From contig MU617537.1 in assembly GCA_025201705.1 (NCBI GenBank), positions 1-11,191 of the forward strand: a stretch of DNA of 11,191 nucleotides. The letters are read 5' to 3'. A model generated the notes under the pieces. It was not told where the DNA came from, made no database searches, and was given only the letters and a program-made list of their open reading frames with translations. Positions 1-9,430 of this stretch are shown piece by piece; position 1 is the stretch's first letter; each line of letters begins with the position of its first letter. The DNA is from Dissophora ornata (lineage: Eukaryota > Mortierellomycota > Mortierellomycetes > Mortierellales > Mortierellaceae). The translations under genes and the position numbers were made by a program.

Positions 1-178
1 TTTCTCAATTGCCCTGGATTTTAACTTGATACAATCTGCTCGATTTGGTTTTGTTTATTGGTGCAGTACTTCTTCCTAAACATTTCATAAATCCCATCCA
101 TAAAAGATTGACTCCAAGAGTGCCTAGGCTGAACTACTATCCGCTTGAAATATCTATGTCGTAAGGAGCAAAGATAAT
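1..178. other. 3' flank of RPL4, no gene seen
   Basis: This AT-rich stretch lies downstream of the RPL4 stop codon, which is read on the minus strand. I see no coding potential. It should hold the RPL4 3' untranslated region; the one candidate polyadenylation hexamer is listed separately. Confidence 0.6.
54..59 (-). terminator. candidate polyadenylation hexamer for RPL4
   Basis: The minus strand reads AATAAA here, about 120 nt past the RPL4 stop codon. The hexamer matches the eukaryotic consensus, but fungal 3' ends are loosely defined and no transcript evidence is available. Confidence 0.35.
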
Positions 179-1701
179 TTACTCGGAGTGCAAGGCGTTG
201 AGGAAGGCAGCAGCGGTCTTGGGGGCCTTCTTGGCAGACTTCTTCTGGGTCTTCTTGAGGATCTCGGCACGGCGGAGAGTCTGAGCATAGGGGTTCAGAC
301 GGTTCATGACGGCCATCGACTTCAAGGGGTTCTTCTTCTGGGTGTAGGGGCGGGGGGTCTTGGAGGGACCAGCAGCCTTCAACGAACCCTGGATCTCAGC
401 AGAGTTGATGATACGGGTGATATCAGGGTTCGTGATAATGTGGGAAGGAAGAGCATAGTCCTTCTTGAGGGTAGAGGCCTTGCCGTAGGTACCGTAGATC
501 TGGTCCAAAAGGGCGAAGGCGTTCTGGGTCCAGATGACGAAGCGACCCATGTGACCGCCAGGGGCGAGCTGCAACAAGTTGAGGGTGCGAACGTTGGCGA
601 GCTCGACACCGGGGATGTTGCGGAAAGCCTTGACGATACCGTTGTCCTCGGAGTAGACGACGAGGGGACCGCGGCGCTGGCGGTGACGACGGTTGCGCAT
701 CTTACCAACACCAGCACGGAGCTTGCGGGAGTTGGAGACCTTGACGACATCAGCGTAGGCGTTGATGGCCTCGAGGAGAGCAACGGCAGCCTTGGTCTTG
801 GTCAAAGACTCGACACCGTTTGCGACAACGAGGGGAACCTCCTCGATCTGCTCAATTCTGTGACCACGAGCCAAGACCAAAGAAGGAAGGGCAGAGGCAG
901 CCAAGGCAGAGGCAGTAGCGAAACGCTTCTGGTTCTGGTTGGTCTTGACGTGCCACTTGCGCCAGATCTTGGTAGGGGCGAACATGCGACCACCACGGCA
1001 CATGTTACCGAAAGCGGCCTGACCGGAACGGTGCGTACCGCTTCCGGAGACACGGGGAATACGGGCAACAGCGCGACCGGTACCCCAGGACTCGGCAGAG
1101 GTCTGGTGACCAGCCTTCTCAGAGACGGAGTAGGCCTGGCGGTGGTTCTTGTTCATGTTCTTGTGGACGAACTGGACAACATCAGGGCGGATAGGGGCCT
1201 TGAAGACAGCAGGCAGAACCTGGGTGCCAACGGACTCCTTGCCAGACTCGGAGAAAACGGAGATAACGGGACGAGCAGCCTATTCACGCATGAATTGTTT
1301 GTCCTTGTGTTAGATCTATGCTTCGACTTTGTTGAGTTTCGTGTTGCCTTTCTGTCCAAGTCCCTCCAGTAACAACTCATCCAGAGTGAATCGACTTTGT
1401 CTCCCTCCCGGTTTGCATGGCGCTATTTTTTGCTTTGTCCAGTATGATTGCAGATGAGTTTAGGAATGTGGCATAGATTTGCTCTTGACGCCAATGAATC
1501 CAATAGCTCCTGAGCCACTTATCGCTGTCAATTGCTTGATCCTATTGATTCCAGAGCCGTTGGCGACACGGCGAAGTTCAACGACATCCAAAGCGGTGGC
1601 ACGTTGAAAGGACCACTAGTGTCAAATTGTTGGCGATGGATGGGATGGGATGGGATGGATGGATGGGCGATGGATGGATGGATCTGCCTGCAACTAACCA
1701 T
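179..1701 (-). CDS. RPL4: 60S ribosomal protein uL4 (L4)
   Basis: Structural protein of the large ribosomal subunit; in the family an internal loop reaches into and lines the peptide exit tunnel. The main exon (1279-179) reads from an AARPVISV start to a TAA stop. It carries the hallmark stretches [16 protein letters not shown] (about residues 56-71), [14 protein letters not shown] (tunnel loop, about 92-105), [25 protein letters not shown] and [18 protein letters not shown], followed by a lysine/alanine-rich C-terminal tail. The exon is preceded by a 3' splice site ATAG at 1280 with a CTAAC-type branch site about 30 nt upstream, so the methionine must come from an upstream exon. The best fit is ATG at 1701-1699 followed directly by GTTAG, giving a one-codon exon 1, a 419-nt intron (1698-1280) and a 367-aa protein, close to the roughly 360 aa of yeast L4. 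The methionine inside the main exon at 1156 would delete a conserved N-terminus. Family assignment is near certain; exon 1 is inferred. Confidence 0.93.
1280..1698 (-). other. predicted RPL4 intron 1, directly after the start codon
   Basis: The 3' end is well supported: conserved L4 sequence begins exactly after ATAG at 1280, and CTAAC lies about 30 nt upstream of it. The 5' end (GTTAG after an ATG in the context ACAAATGG) is chosen because a complete-codon exon is required for frame and no other ATG|GT pair lies between it and the 3' site. The intron contains the GGATG repeat at 1636-1681. At 419 nt it is about four times longer than the small introns elsewhere in the window. Confidence 0.55.
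1636..1681. repeat. GGATG/GGGAT tandem repeat, possible G-quadruplex
   Basis: An imperfect 4-5 bp tandem array of GGAT(G) units. On the plus strand it has GGG runs at 1642, 1647, 1652 and 1665 joined by short loops, which fits a quadruplex-forming pattern. The complementary strand, the sense strand of RPL4, is CCATC-rich. The array lies inside the predicted RPL4 intron. Strand slippage is the simplest origin; any regulatory role is inference. Confidence 0.7.
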
Positions 1702-2732
1702 TTGTATTATGTTTAGTGGGGTTTGAAAGAGAAGGAGCAAGACAGGGTTGCACTGCAGCCAACAATAAGTATTCTGCTCTCGGACGGAAAAATTCAAGCC
1801 ACCAAATTTTCAGGACTTTGCCTCCATTCCAAAACGAACAGCGTGAGATACTTGAAATTCGAGGGTCAGCGTGTTTCCCTCAAAGACACAATTGACAAAG
1901 AACTGTCGCAGCTGTCGCCTTCATACTGTCACAGCATCTGGCAGTTATCCGCCACATACCACAATCGAAACTGGTCGGTCGGAATATCCGCGAAAAAGGT
2001 CTTTGGCTCCGGCTGTCTCAACAGATTGGTCCCTGCATGGGACTCATATTTTACTCGATTGTGTACGTAGTGTATATTTGTACAATGTAGGAATCCCTCC
2101 ACAGGAGTATCTAGAATCCACGAGTGGAAGTGTTGGCCCCGAACGGTGATTTTAGTCCATGTCTTATTCTCTTTTGATTATTGTATTTCGATGAAAACCT
2201 TAAATTATTATTGAGAAGGAAGCGTACAAATTTGCTTGTGTGCAGGGTCACCGAGAGTAGAGCAGATGCAGAGGTGCACGAACCTCATGCGCATGTGTAT
2301 ATAATCACTGATCAGTCTTGGCTGAGCAGGGGAACAACTATCAGGACACTGGAAGTGGTGATGTGTGGGTTCACGGATCAACCCTAATAATATTAATACA
2401 TGTCCAGGTTCTCATCACCGCGGTACCTTATCTCCTTCTTGGCTGTCGTCTCCTGTTCGGTGATGTTCCACCATCTCATGTTCTTGAAAAAAAAAATCGG
2501 GTGCCAGCATCGGCTTTTTCTTCTTCCTCAGTCCTCATTCGTTTTTAAACTACAATTTCACCCAATTCCTCTTTCTCTCTCGCTCAAAGTTTCTCCTTGC
2601 AGCATTTGTCTTCACCTATTTAACACAGCACCATCGCGGACAATAACAGCCAACATTATAACGACTTTGAACCACTCCACCAACTCCTCGCTCCATCACA
2701 CTCACAATCAAACAGTAGTCGAGCGTTCAATC
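1702..2732. promoter_or_regulatory. divergent promoter region between RPL4 and the MscS-type channel
   Basis: About 1 kb without a supported gene; the open frames here have no recognisable protein. The part near 1702-1750 should hold the RPL4 promoter and leader (pyrimidine-rich on the minus strand). The part from about 2520 to 2732 is CT-rich and contains no ATG for roughly 250 nt, as expected of a 5' leader for the channel gene starting at 2733. A TATATAA string lies at 2298-2304, but it is over 400 nt from the start codon and its role is uncertain. A short A tract is present near 2488. Confidence 0.6.
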
Positions 2733-5700
2733 ATGAAATTCAAGCGACAGAAGGATACTCAGGGCAACAAGGAATCTGAGGCCAGCAGCAGTCTGCTCAC
2801 CGTCAACGGAGGTAACTTTTCCTCATTTCGACACATTAGCATCGGAATTCCCATCGCCCTCATTTGCAATTCACAAGTGCGCCGTGTTTATTCCAAGTTG
2901 CACTGGGCAGCATACCGTTGATCGATCCATTTTCGCGGGTCAGGTTCCTTTGGTTGTCTCTCTCTACCCTTCCTTTCTTCCCTGTTTCTAGTTTGTTGCT
3001 GGCGAGATTCACCCCCTTGCTTTACGTTTGAACGAGCTGTGCAACTTTTCCTTGTGCAACCGGGAAAGGATTATTCTGTTGTAACATCTTTGGACATGTT
3101 CACTGATTAGCAGAGCACAACCAATTCTCCACGCTCGTTCTCTTCGACCCATATGCTCACCCACATGCACATTTTCCCGAATACCCGTATACCCATATCA
3201 CCCACATAACTACTACAACACCACTACTATCCTGCCATGGGAAAGAACAACCGTACTAACCATAGGATACCATCTGCTCTAGATATTCCTCTTACCATGA
3301 CCTTCACGCCGAGCTCACCTTGCGATCCATCCTCTGGCCAGCCCATGTCCTTCTCTCCCGCCGAAGAGTTGATCGACTCTGACCAGCTCCATCCATTTTC
3401 CAGACCTACGTCTGTACCTATAACGCCACACCCCTTCAACCCCTCGCACAGGGTCCACACCAGTAACCCTGTCAATCACAGCGCTAGATCAAATATCAAT
3501 GGCAACGCCAACACCAACACTCCTAGTAGCGGCAACAACACCCCTACCGACAAATATTCCCCAACAGTTGCACCAGCAACACTACCATCCTCGACTATGA
3601 TCGAGATCGAACGCATCCTTAAGCAAGACGAGGCTATCGAACGCGGTTTCACACCACCTCGGCAGGCCATGAATAGCGATGAATCCGACTTTGACTGGGA
3701 CGAGGATATCAACATCGACGACAATGGCCAAGTCAAGAAGAAAAAGAACAAAGTACAGTCACGATCGCTTTGGCGGAAACTCTCTCCGTTTTTACGAATG
3801 GTGATTATGATGCTGGCCGTCGCACCCATTCTCGCCCTACCTGCAATCCTAACCAGCGTGTTTCTGGAGGTCGTACCACTCCCCGTTTACCCTGCATCGG
3901 GGGCGACTGATGATGTGATGCAACAGTACAGCAGTGATATTGCGCAGTACGAGACAGAGGAAGTGCGAAAGGAAACGATCGTGTTAGTGTTTACATGGCT
4001 CGCACTCATGTGGTGCGTCATTTGTATCACTAATTGGGGGGTCGACATTATTCCGGTAGTAATTGTCAAGTTGACATCGCTGGTTACTAGCAGTCGACTT
4101 GAGACCGTGAAGTCACGGCTTTTGATCTTCGTCGGGACTAAGAAATATGTCAAGTGGCTGTTCGCTGCTTGTTGGGCGACGGGATCATTTGCGTTCCTAT
4201 CCACGGTCATTCATCCGATTATCAAAGATCAAAATTGGCAACCCATCTTGATCAACGTCCTCGGGGCAGTAATCGCTGGCTGCGCCCTGATCCTTGTTGA
4301 AAAGATCCTGCTCCAAATCATTTCTAAAAACTTTCACCAGATCGCTTACGCCGACCGAATCAAGGGAAATAAATATGCACTCCAGGTCCTCGATCGACTT
4401 AGAACGTCCAGGAAAGTCCACAAAAAGATGCGACCGACCCATAGCAGGAACAACACCGCCGATAATGGGGACTTCATGTCACCATTTGGCACCGGCTATA
4501 GATCTCGTCAACACTCGCGGTCTCAGAGTTTCGACAACAACGAGACGGTCAATCTGACAGAGACGGGGGGGTCTGTGAATAGTACACCCTTGGCGACCCC
4601 TACGGAGTACAGTAGCCGCCAATCGACTCAAGTTGCGCCTTCAGTGCGTCGGATGCAACGCGATAGCAAGATCGGCAAATCTAACGACATCTTCAAGGGA
4701 GTCAACCGCGCGCTGCAAGCTGTCGCGATGGCAGACAGCACACCCACCAAAGACATCAACTCGACCGCCAACGCCAAGCGTCTTGCCAAATCATTATTCT
4801 ACAATCTGCAAGGCAACGGTGAAGAGTTGGTCGTCGAGGACTTTTACCCTTACTTTGAGAACGAGGATGATGCCAAGGAAGCCTTCGCGATTTTTGACAA
4901 GGATGGAAACGGCGACATTTCAAAACGGGAGATAAAGGAGAAGATTTTTTATGTATACAAGGAGCGCAAGGATCTTCACACTTCTCTCCGAGATCTGTCG
5001 CAAGCTGTGGGCAAGCTCGACATCATCTTCTTGACGATTGTGACCGTGATATGGCTTTTGATCATCCTGTCGATCTTTGGGACGAGTGTAGTGCAAAACA
5101 TGTTGTCGATCGGCTCATTCCTGGTCGCGCTCAGCTTTGTGTTCGGAAACTCACTCAAGATGTTGTTTGAGAATATTGTGTTCTTGTTCATCACCCATCC
5201 CTATGATTCGGGTGATTTGTGTAATATCGATGGCAACGATATGTACGTGAGAGAGGTCGGACTCAACAGCACGATGTTTGTGACATGGGACGGAAAGCGG
5301 ATGTACTACCCCAACAACGTCCTTAGTCAAAAACCAATCCACAATGTCCGACGATCGCCCAACATGTCTGAGAAGATTGGTAAGGAAACTGCAGCATGCA
5401 ACTTGTAATACTGGCAGATGCAGGAGTGGTGGAAACAGTGATGAACATGCCAGTAAACAACCATCTTTTCCACATTGTATCTACTAGTGCTTAACGTCGA
5501 CTGCTACACTCCTCAGTCCAAGATTTTCGAGCTCCGAGCCAGAATGCGCGACTTCCTTTCCAAGGAGAGTAAAGAGTTCCTACCGGATATGGAGATCCAG
5601 ATTCAGGAAATGGATGTCAAGCTCAAAATCAGTATGGTTATTGAACACAAGGGTAACTGGCAGGATTCTGGCCGTCGCTGGGCCCGCAGAACCAAGGTAC

Positions 5701-6008
5701 ATATTCGTTTGCATGAAAAAAAAAATTGTTTTTTGCCTCACTTCCTGTGTTTAATCAAATATGTGTGTTTTTACTACTTCCAATAATAGTTCAACTTCGC
5801 ATTGAAAGATGCTGTGGAGGACATCGGTATCAAGTACTACGCTCTGCCACAACGTCTGGAAATCATGAACCGGGATCTAATCGATTTGGACGATGATCAA
5901 GCCGAACGAGAAACCCTTGGGCCGAACTCTCCCCTGCGACATTACAGCCCTGATCAGATCGCAAAGCTCTACCGCAGAAAGACCATCAATCGCCCTCAAG
6001 GCGAATAG
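2733..6008 (+). CDS. MscS-family mechanosensitive ion channel with EF-hand (four exons)
   Basis: Predicted membrane channel opened by membrane tension; fungal relatives (fission yeast Msy1/Msy2) act in hypo-osmotic and Ca2+ responses at internal or cortical membranes. Exons: 2733-2811, 3283-5379, 5488-5696, 5790-6008, giving 867 aa with phases that all match. The first ~180 residues are polar and disordered, with Ser/Asn/Pro/Thr-rich and acidic stretches (SDFDWDEDINIDDN). Hydrophobic helices lie near residues 199-221, 258-280, 318-338 and 347-369. After a polar linker, an EF-hand loop DKDGNGDISKRE (565-576) has Asp/Asn at positions 1, 3, 5 and 7 and Glu at 12. Next come TM5 (about 607-626), the pore helix with SFVFGNSLKMLFENIVFLF (about 632-665) and the MscS beta domain (HPYDSGD onward). 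Introns 2 (5380-5487) and 3 (5697-5789) are clear: each has GT-AG ends and restores the family sequence. Intron 1 is less certain. The frame also has an ATG at 3237, but I judge it intronic. No paralogue-specific symbol can be assigned. Confidence 0.9.
2812..3282 (+). other. predicted intron 1 of the MscS-type channel gene
   Basis: The 5' site is GTAACT at 2812, after the first 26 codons plus one base. The 3' site is the pyrimidine-rich CTGCTCTAG ending at 3282. A perfect TACTAAC box lies at 3254-3260, with its branch adenosine 23 nt before the AG. Phase 1 on both sides matches and creates an Asp codon at the junction. At 471 nt it is long for a fungal intron, so an extra small exon inside it cannot be excluded. 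The frame of the downstream exon has a stop at 3207, so the upstream exon cannot simply read through. Confidence 0.65.
3254..3260 (+). promoter_or_regulatory. TACTAAC branch-site box
   Basis: An exact match to the fungal consensus branch sequence, followed by a CT-containing tract and TAG at 3280-3282. Its spacing is typical. It is the main reason to place the ATG at 3237 inside an intron. Confidence 0.6.
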
Positions 6009-6141
6009 AGTAGATCAACCGTTCTAACAAACTCTGTCTTTAATTATGCATAGTATGTGCATGATAAAAAAACATAGATACATAGATGCTCTTGTAAATA
6101 CATTGTTTTCTGTTTTATTTCTCAATGCATAATGTTATTAA
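6009..6141. other. convergent 3' untranslated region of the channel gene and IPI3
   Basis: A short AT-rich interval between two converging stop codons (TAG ending at 6008 and TAA at 6144-6142 on the minus strand). Overlapping 3' ends are likely. Minus-strand AATAAA at 6119-6114, 23 nt after the IPI3 stop, is a good polyadenylation candidate for IPI3. No clear AATAAA is seen for the plus-strand gene, although A-rich strings lie at 6062-6075. Confidence 0.6.
6114..6119 (-). terminator. candidate polyadenylation hexamer for IPI3
   Basis: The minus strand reads AATAAA, 23 nt beyond the IPI3 stop codon, at a typical distance for a polyadenylation signal. Confidence 0.45.
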
Positions 6142-7887
6142 TTAGACTTTTCGCCTCTTAGTCCCTGTACTCCTCAGTCCGCTCAACGCCGCACTGATAT
6201 CTGATGACGAAACCACGGGTTGCTGGGCTGTTGCTGCTGCGCCGGGCGCCATCAGCGCTGCCAGCTTAGCCTCCATTTCCTGATATCGCTGCTGCAGTTC
6301 TTCATATTCTTGTGATGATTTCCCTGATCTTTCTGATGATCCCGCAGTGACGCCACCACGTGCACCCACAAACGCCCGCCGGACGCTCTCCAACATCTGA
6401 TACTCTTGCGACTGTGCTAATACCGCACTCAGTCCAACATCCGAGGTCGAGGACCCAATCATGATGTGAGGATCATCAGCGATCGAGTTGTTACCATTGA
6501 CTTCTGGTCCGCCTTCACCGATCCGTGACTGAGGGATACGCTTGAATGGAGTAATAGCCGAGATCTTTGGCTTCTCAGACAGAGTGGTGTTGGTGTAGAG
6601 GTCTGCAGGCTGGAACAATGTGTGGATGGACGAAATGGCACCTTTGTGCTGCTTGATATCCCGGACCATCTGTCGACTCGCCACATCCCACACCATCAGA
6701 TGTCCTTTCGAGTCACCGCTAACCAGCGCTGATCCATCAAAATTCAAAGCCAACCTCGAAATCGGATGGTGATGTCCTCTGAACACCAAATCTCCCCCTC
6801 TCACACCGCTCCTCTTGGCCCCTCCCAACCCGATCTGCTCTAATCCAGAATCACCATCCACTGCCTCGATGGTCGTATAACCCTGCTGTGTATGCTTGGC
6901 CTTGTACAATAATGCTTGATAGACTAGATAATCCGCCTCATTTGCCGTTGACGAAGTTGCAGCCGGTGTGCCCGAAGCTGCCAAGAAGTACCGTTCTGCA
7001 GGATCAAGCGCCAACGCCAAAATCTTTGTCGGGAACAAGAACGTTGTCAAGAGGACGCCTGTGGAAAGGTCCCATAGTTTGCAGGTATGATCCAAGGAGG
7101 AAGTCACAACACGCGTTCCGTGGAATCGGCCGATGCCACATTGGATATCTGTGATAGAGAGTGTATGATCTGTCCAGGAGTAATGGGGTGCAGGCGAATC
7201 TGTTTGAGAGTCGTCCAGAAGTGCATTAACCATCCAGACGTGAACGACTGCGTCCTCGCTTCCTGAGAACATCACGGTGTCATCGGAGGAGAAGCGGAGC
7301 ACCGTAATCTTTTTGTAGTGGGCGTCAAATGTACGATGAAGAATTCCTGTAGCGATCTGTGGTTCAAAAGTAAAGTAATGTGATGAGAAATTCGCTAATC
7401 TCTCAAGTCAAACATTTCCCTTCATTAATCTGGTGCGAGATGCCACAAATTGCTCTAGTTGTTACCTCCCAGATATGGATTCTACCACTTTCAGTTCCAC
7501 CGGCACAGTATTTTCCACGGCTGGATGTTGCCAAGCAGACAATCTTCTCTGGCAACGGGAATTTTAAGAACACTTGATCCTAAGAGTTACGTGAAGTGAG
7601 GATTGTCGTTGTTTGAGCAATTGGGTACGCATCATTATGGACTCAACCGAAAAATACATAACTCTTAGTACCTTTTGGAAGTTATAGACATGCATCATGC
7701 CTTTCTCGGCTTGGGCGCTCAAAAAGATGCTTCCCAGGTTGCGTGGGTTGTTGACCAGAGCCATGGACTGCAAGGGCGTGACATTCTGCTTGAATGAGCC
7801 TAACATCGACCCTGTGTGCAAGTTCCAGAGGTAGGCCGTTCCATCGCCAGCATCGGAAGATGATGTTAATGCGAGCTCAACAAACAT
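6142..7887 (-). CDS. IPI3: WD40-repeat ribosome assembly factor, Ipi3/WDR18 family
   Basis: In the family this nuclear protein is a subunit of the Rix1 complex (with Rix1 and Ipi1), which acts on pre-60S particles during ITS2 processing and remodelling. Exons on the minus strand are 7887-7672, 7579-7466 and 7356-6142. The introns are 92 and 109 nt, with GTACT...TTAG and GTAAC...ACAG ends, and the spliced protein is 514 aa. WD-type blade ends are visible as AYLWNL (19-24), IHIWE (106-110), VHVW (148-151), CKLWD (near 205) and LMVWD (near 333). SWTDHTLSITDIQCG and VVTSSLDHTCKLWDLSTG closely resemble WDR18. The C-terminus has a short coiled coil (EYEELQQRYQEMEAKLAALM, about 457-476) and ends in a basic TKRRKV that could be a nuclear signal. 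The start at 7887 fits the family N-terminus (MFVELALTSS). The frame stays open upstream, but that part includes a poly-Phe run from an A tract and is not protein-like. Confidence 0.88.
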
Positions 7888-8600
7888 AATGTCTGATTGT
7901 CTTTTGGGCAGAATGAAGCTGAAAGGAACGGACGAAGAGAGTTCTGGCACACAAAAAAAAAAAAAAAAAGTGCCCACCACAACATCGGTGTGACTGCACG
8001 AAATCAAAATAGTGACCTTCGAAAAGACAACGCGTGCCGACATGGAGGGCGCAGCTTCAAAAGAAAACCTGCCTGGCTGGCAAGATATGAACCTCCGATG
8101 TTCTGCATTTCCGGCTCCCATCGTTTCAAATAACCTTCCTCTCTGATCTTCGGCATAATATGCAATGTAATAATTATACAAAGGATACACCGATGCAGTG
8201 TCCGAAAATAAAGGTAGTCTGCTGTTAGAAGCAACTTCAAGGCTATGTATGATACCTCCATCTGAAAGGCATAGATGGCAGTGTTCGTGACTCTGCTCCA
8301 CCCTGTCCGGTCGCGTTGTTACACTGTGCGTAGTGTATTTGTCCTTGTATACCTCGGATGTGCAGTTCGCCGAAATTTTGGCGATAACGGAGTGCGGCAC
8401 TAATCCTTTAAAGAGAAATGCATTCAATTTTTCCAAAAATCGAATTTCGCTGGAAATTGTGACGTAGGCTTTTTTCATATAAAATTTTTTTACCTGATAA
8501 GAGCGAAAGCGTCCTTGGAGATAATTTTGGAAATGACTCTGAACGCATTTTACTTTAACACTCACAATGATTTCTGTATTCACCGAAAATCACCACACGG
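7888..8600. promoter_or_regulatory. IPI3 upstream region, no gene supported
   Basis: About 700 nt with open frames on both strands but no recognisable protein. It is AT-rich around 8400-8500, where AAAATTTT-like strings occur (near 8480). Such strings resemble the yeast RRPE element of ribosome-biogenesis genes, but they lie over 500 nt from the start and may be chance. The A tract at 7953-7969 is the strongest promoter-like signal. Confidence 0.5.
7953..7969. repeat. 17-nt poly(dA) tract upstream of IPI3
   Basis: An uninterrupted run of 17 A on the plus strand (T on the IPI3 sense strand), 66-82 nt before the start codon. Poly(dA:dT) tracts of this kind exclude nucleosomes and are common in fungal promoters. 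The run length may vary or contain sequencing error. Confidence 0.7.
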
Positions 8601-9430
8601 GTGCGAAGTCAATCCATGGAATAGAAGCCCAAGTGCTCCAATCTTTCAAGTCCTGAAATTATCTCTATGATGTCTTTATGTTCTTAAATCGATGTCAACG
8701 TCTCAAATGGTGTCGCAGAATTGATTGATAACTGTCGTATTGATCCCTGGTAGGCTCAGGGATCACTCTCCACTGCATCTTAAGCCTTGGCTCGTTATGC
8801 AATAAGACGCTCAAGCTTTGAGCAAGATTCCAAAATCTCAGGAATGTATGGGTTTTTTTCCGCTGAGTTGCTCATAAGGCTCAATTTCTTGAGCCAGGCG
8901 AGGTGATGACGAAGCTTCAAAAAGGCGAGCGGACCAAAGCTTGCATTTGGGACAGATTGCTCTGCAGCCTGCTTCATGCTATCGATAACATCCAGTAGGG
9001 TCCTCGGATGGATCCATAAATCCCTGAAGTTCAGCCTTCGGAGCTGTGGCCAAGTCTTTTTGTCCGAAGCAGAATAATCTTAGCCGCGAATGATGAAACC
9101 ATCACTCCCCTTGGATACCATCGTCAATTTACACATCCCCAGGCAGCTCACAGGTGCATCATTGGAGCTGGGGGATGGTGAATCTAAGGTAAGTGTATCG
9201 CACAGAACCAGGGATCGTAGACGTGCGAGAACTCTCCAGAAATAGGGCGCCTTGGCCTTTTACATGCTTGATTGGGATATAAGTTCAAAGTTGGCACCTG
9301 AGAAATACACTCATCCCACCAGCTCAGTTTCAGCGGCGAATCTTCGGGATTGGCTGTTAACCATAGAGAACGTCATGATGGACCGCAATAAGTACGATAG
9401 GCGACTAACCCCAAACCGGATGAAAGATCG
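8600..9430 (-). pseudogene. remnant of an F-box/leucine-rich-repeat-like protein
   Basis: One minus-strand frame reads through three stretches that look like the leucine-rich repeats of fungal F-box proteins: APYFWRVLARLRSLVLCD (near 9250-9190), WPQLRRLNFRDLWIHPRTLL (9048-8989) continuing to LESCSKLERLIA (ending at 8798), and IIEIISGLERLEHLGFYSMD (8671-8612). The frame is interrupted by stops at 9313, 9262, 9082, 8797, 8782, 8758, 8686 and 8611 without any frameshift being needed. The longest uninterrupted segment starting at a methionine is 60 codons (8977-8795). No F-box motif is seen, and the N-terminal end is not defined. In a random frame of this length about a dozen stops would be expected, so the case rests on repeat-like wording in one frame, not on stop counts. 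A multi-intron gene is less likely because stops fall inside the repeats. Confidence 0.5.

Noticed and set aside
188..1372. 394-codon plus-strand open frame antisense to RPL4
   Set aside because: It is the shadow of a highly codon-biased ribosomal protein gene. Its translation is Gly/Leu/Val/Asp-rich with no domain, while the other strand is unmistakably L4.
1528..1797. Small open frames over the GGATG repeat on both strands
   Set aside because: Their translations are repeats such as HPSIPSHP or MGWDGMDGW, artefacts of the tandem array, and they lie in the predicted RPL4 intron and promoter.
1723..2548. Several overlapping small plus-strand frames in the divergent promoter
   Set aside because: No motif or protein-like composition, mutually overlapping, and located where two promoters are expected.
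3237..3282. ATG at 3237 as the start of the channel protein
   Set aside because: It is followed by a perfect branch box and a 3' splice site in the right phase for an upstream exon, and it is preceded by several other ATGs. It is kept only as an alternative.
7888..8583. In-frame N-terminal extension of the IPI3 first exon
   Set aside because: The translation includes a poly-Phe run from a homopolymer and no WD40-like sequence. The family N-terminus matches the start at 7887.
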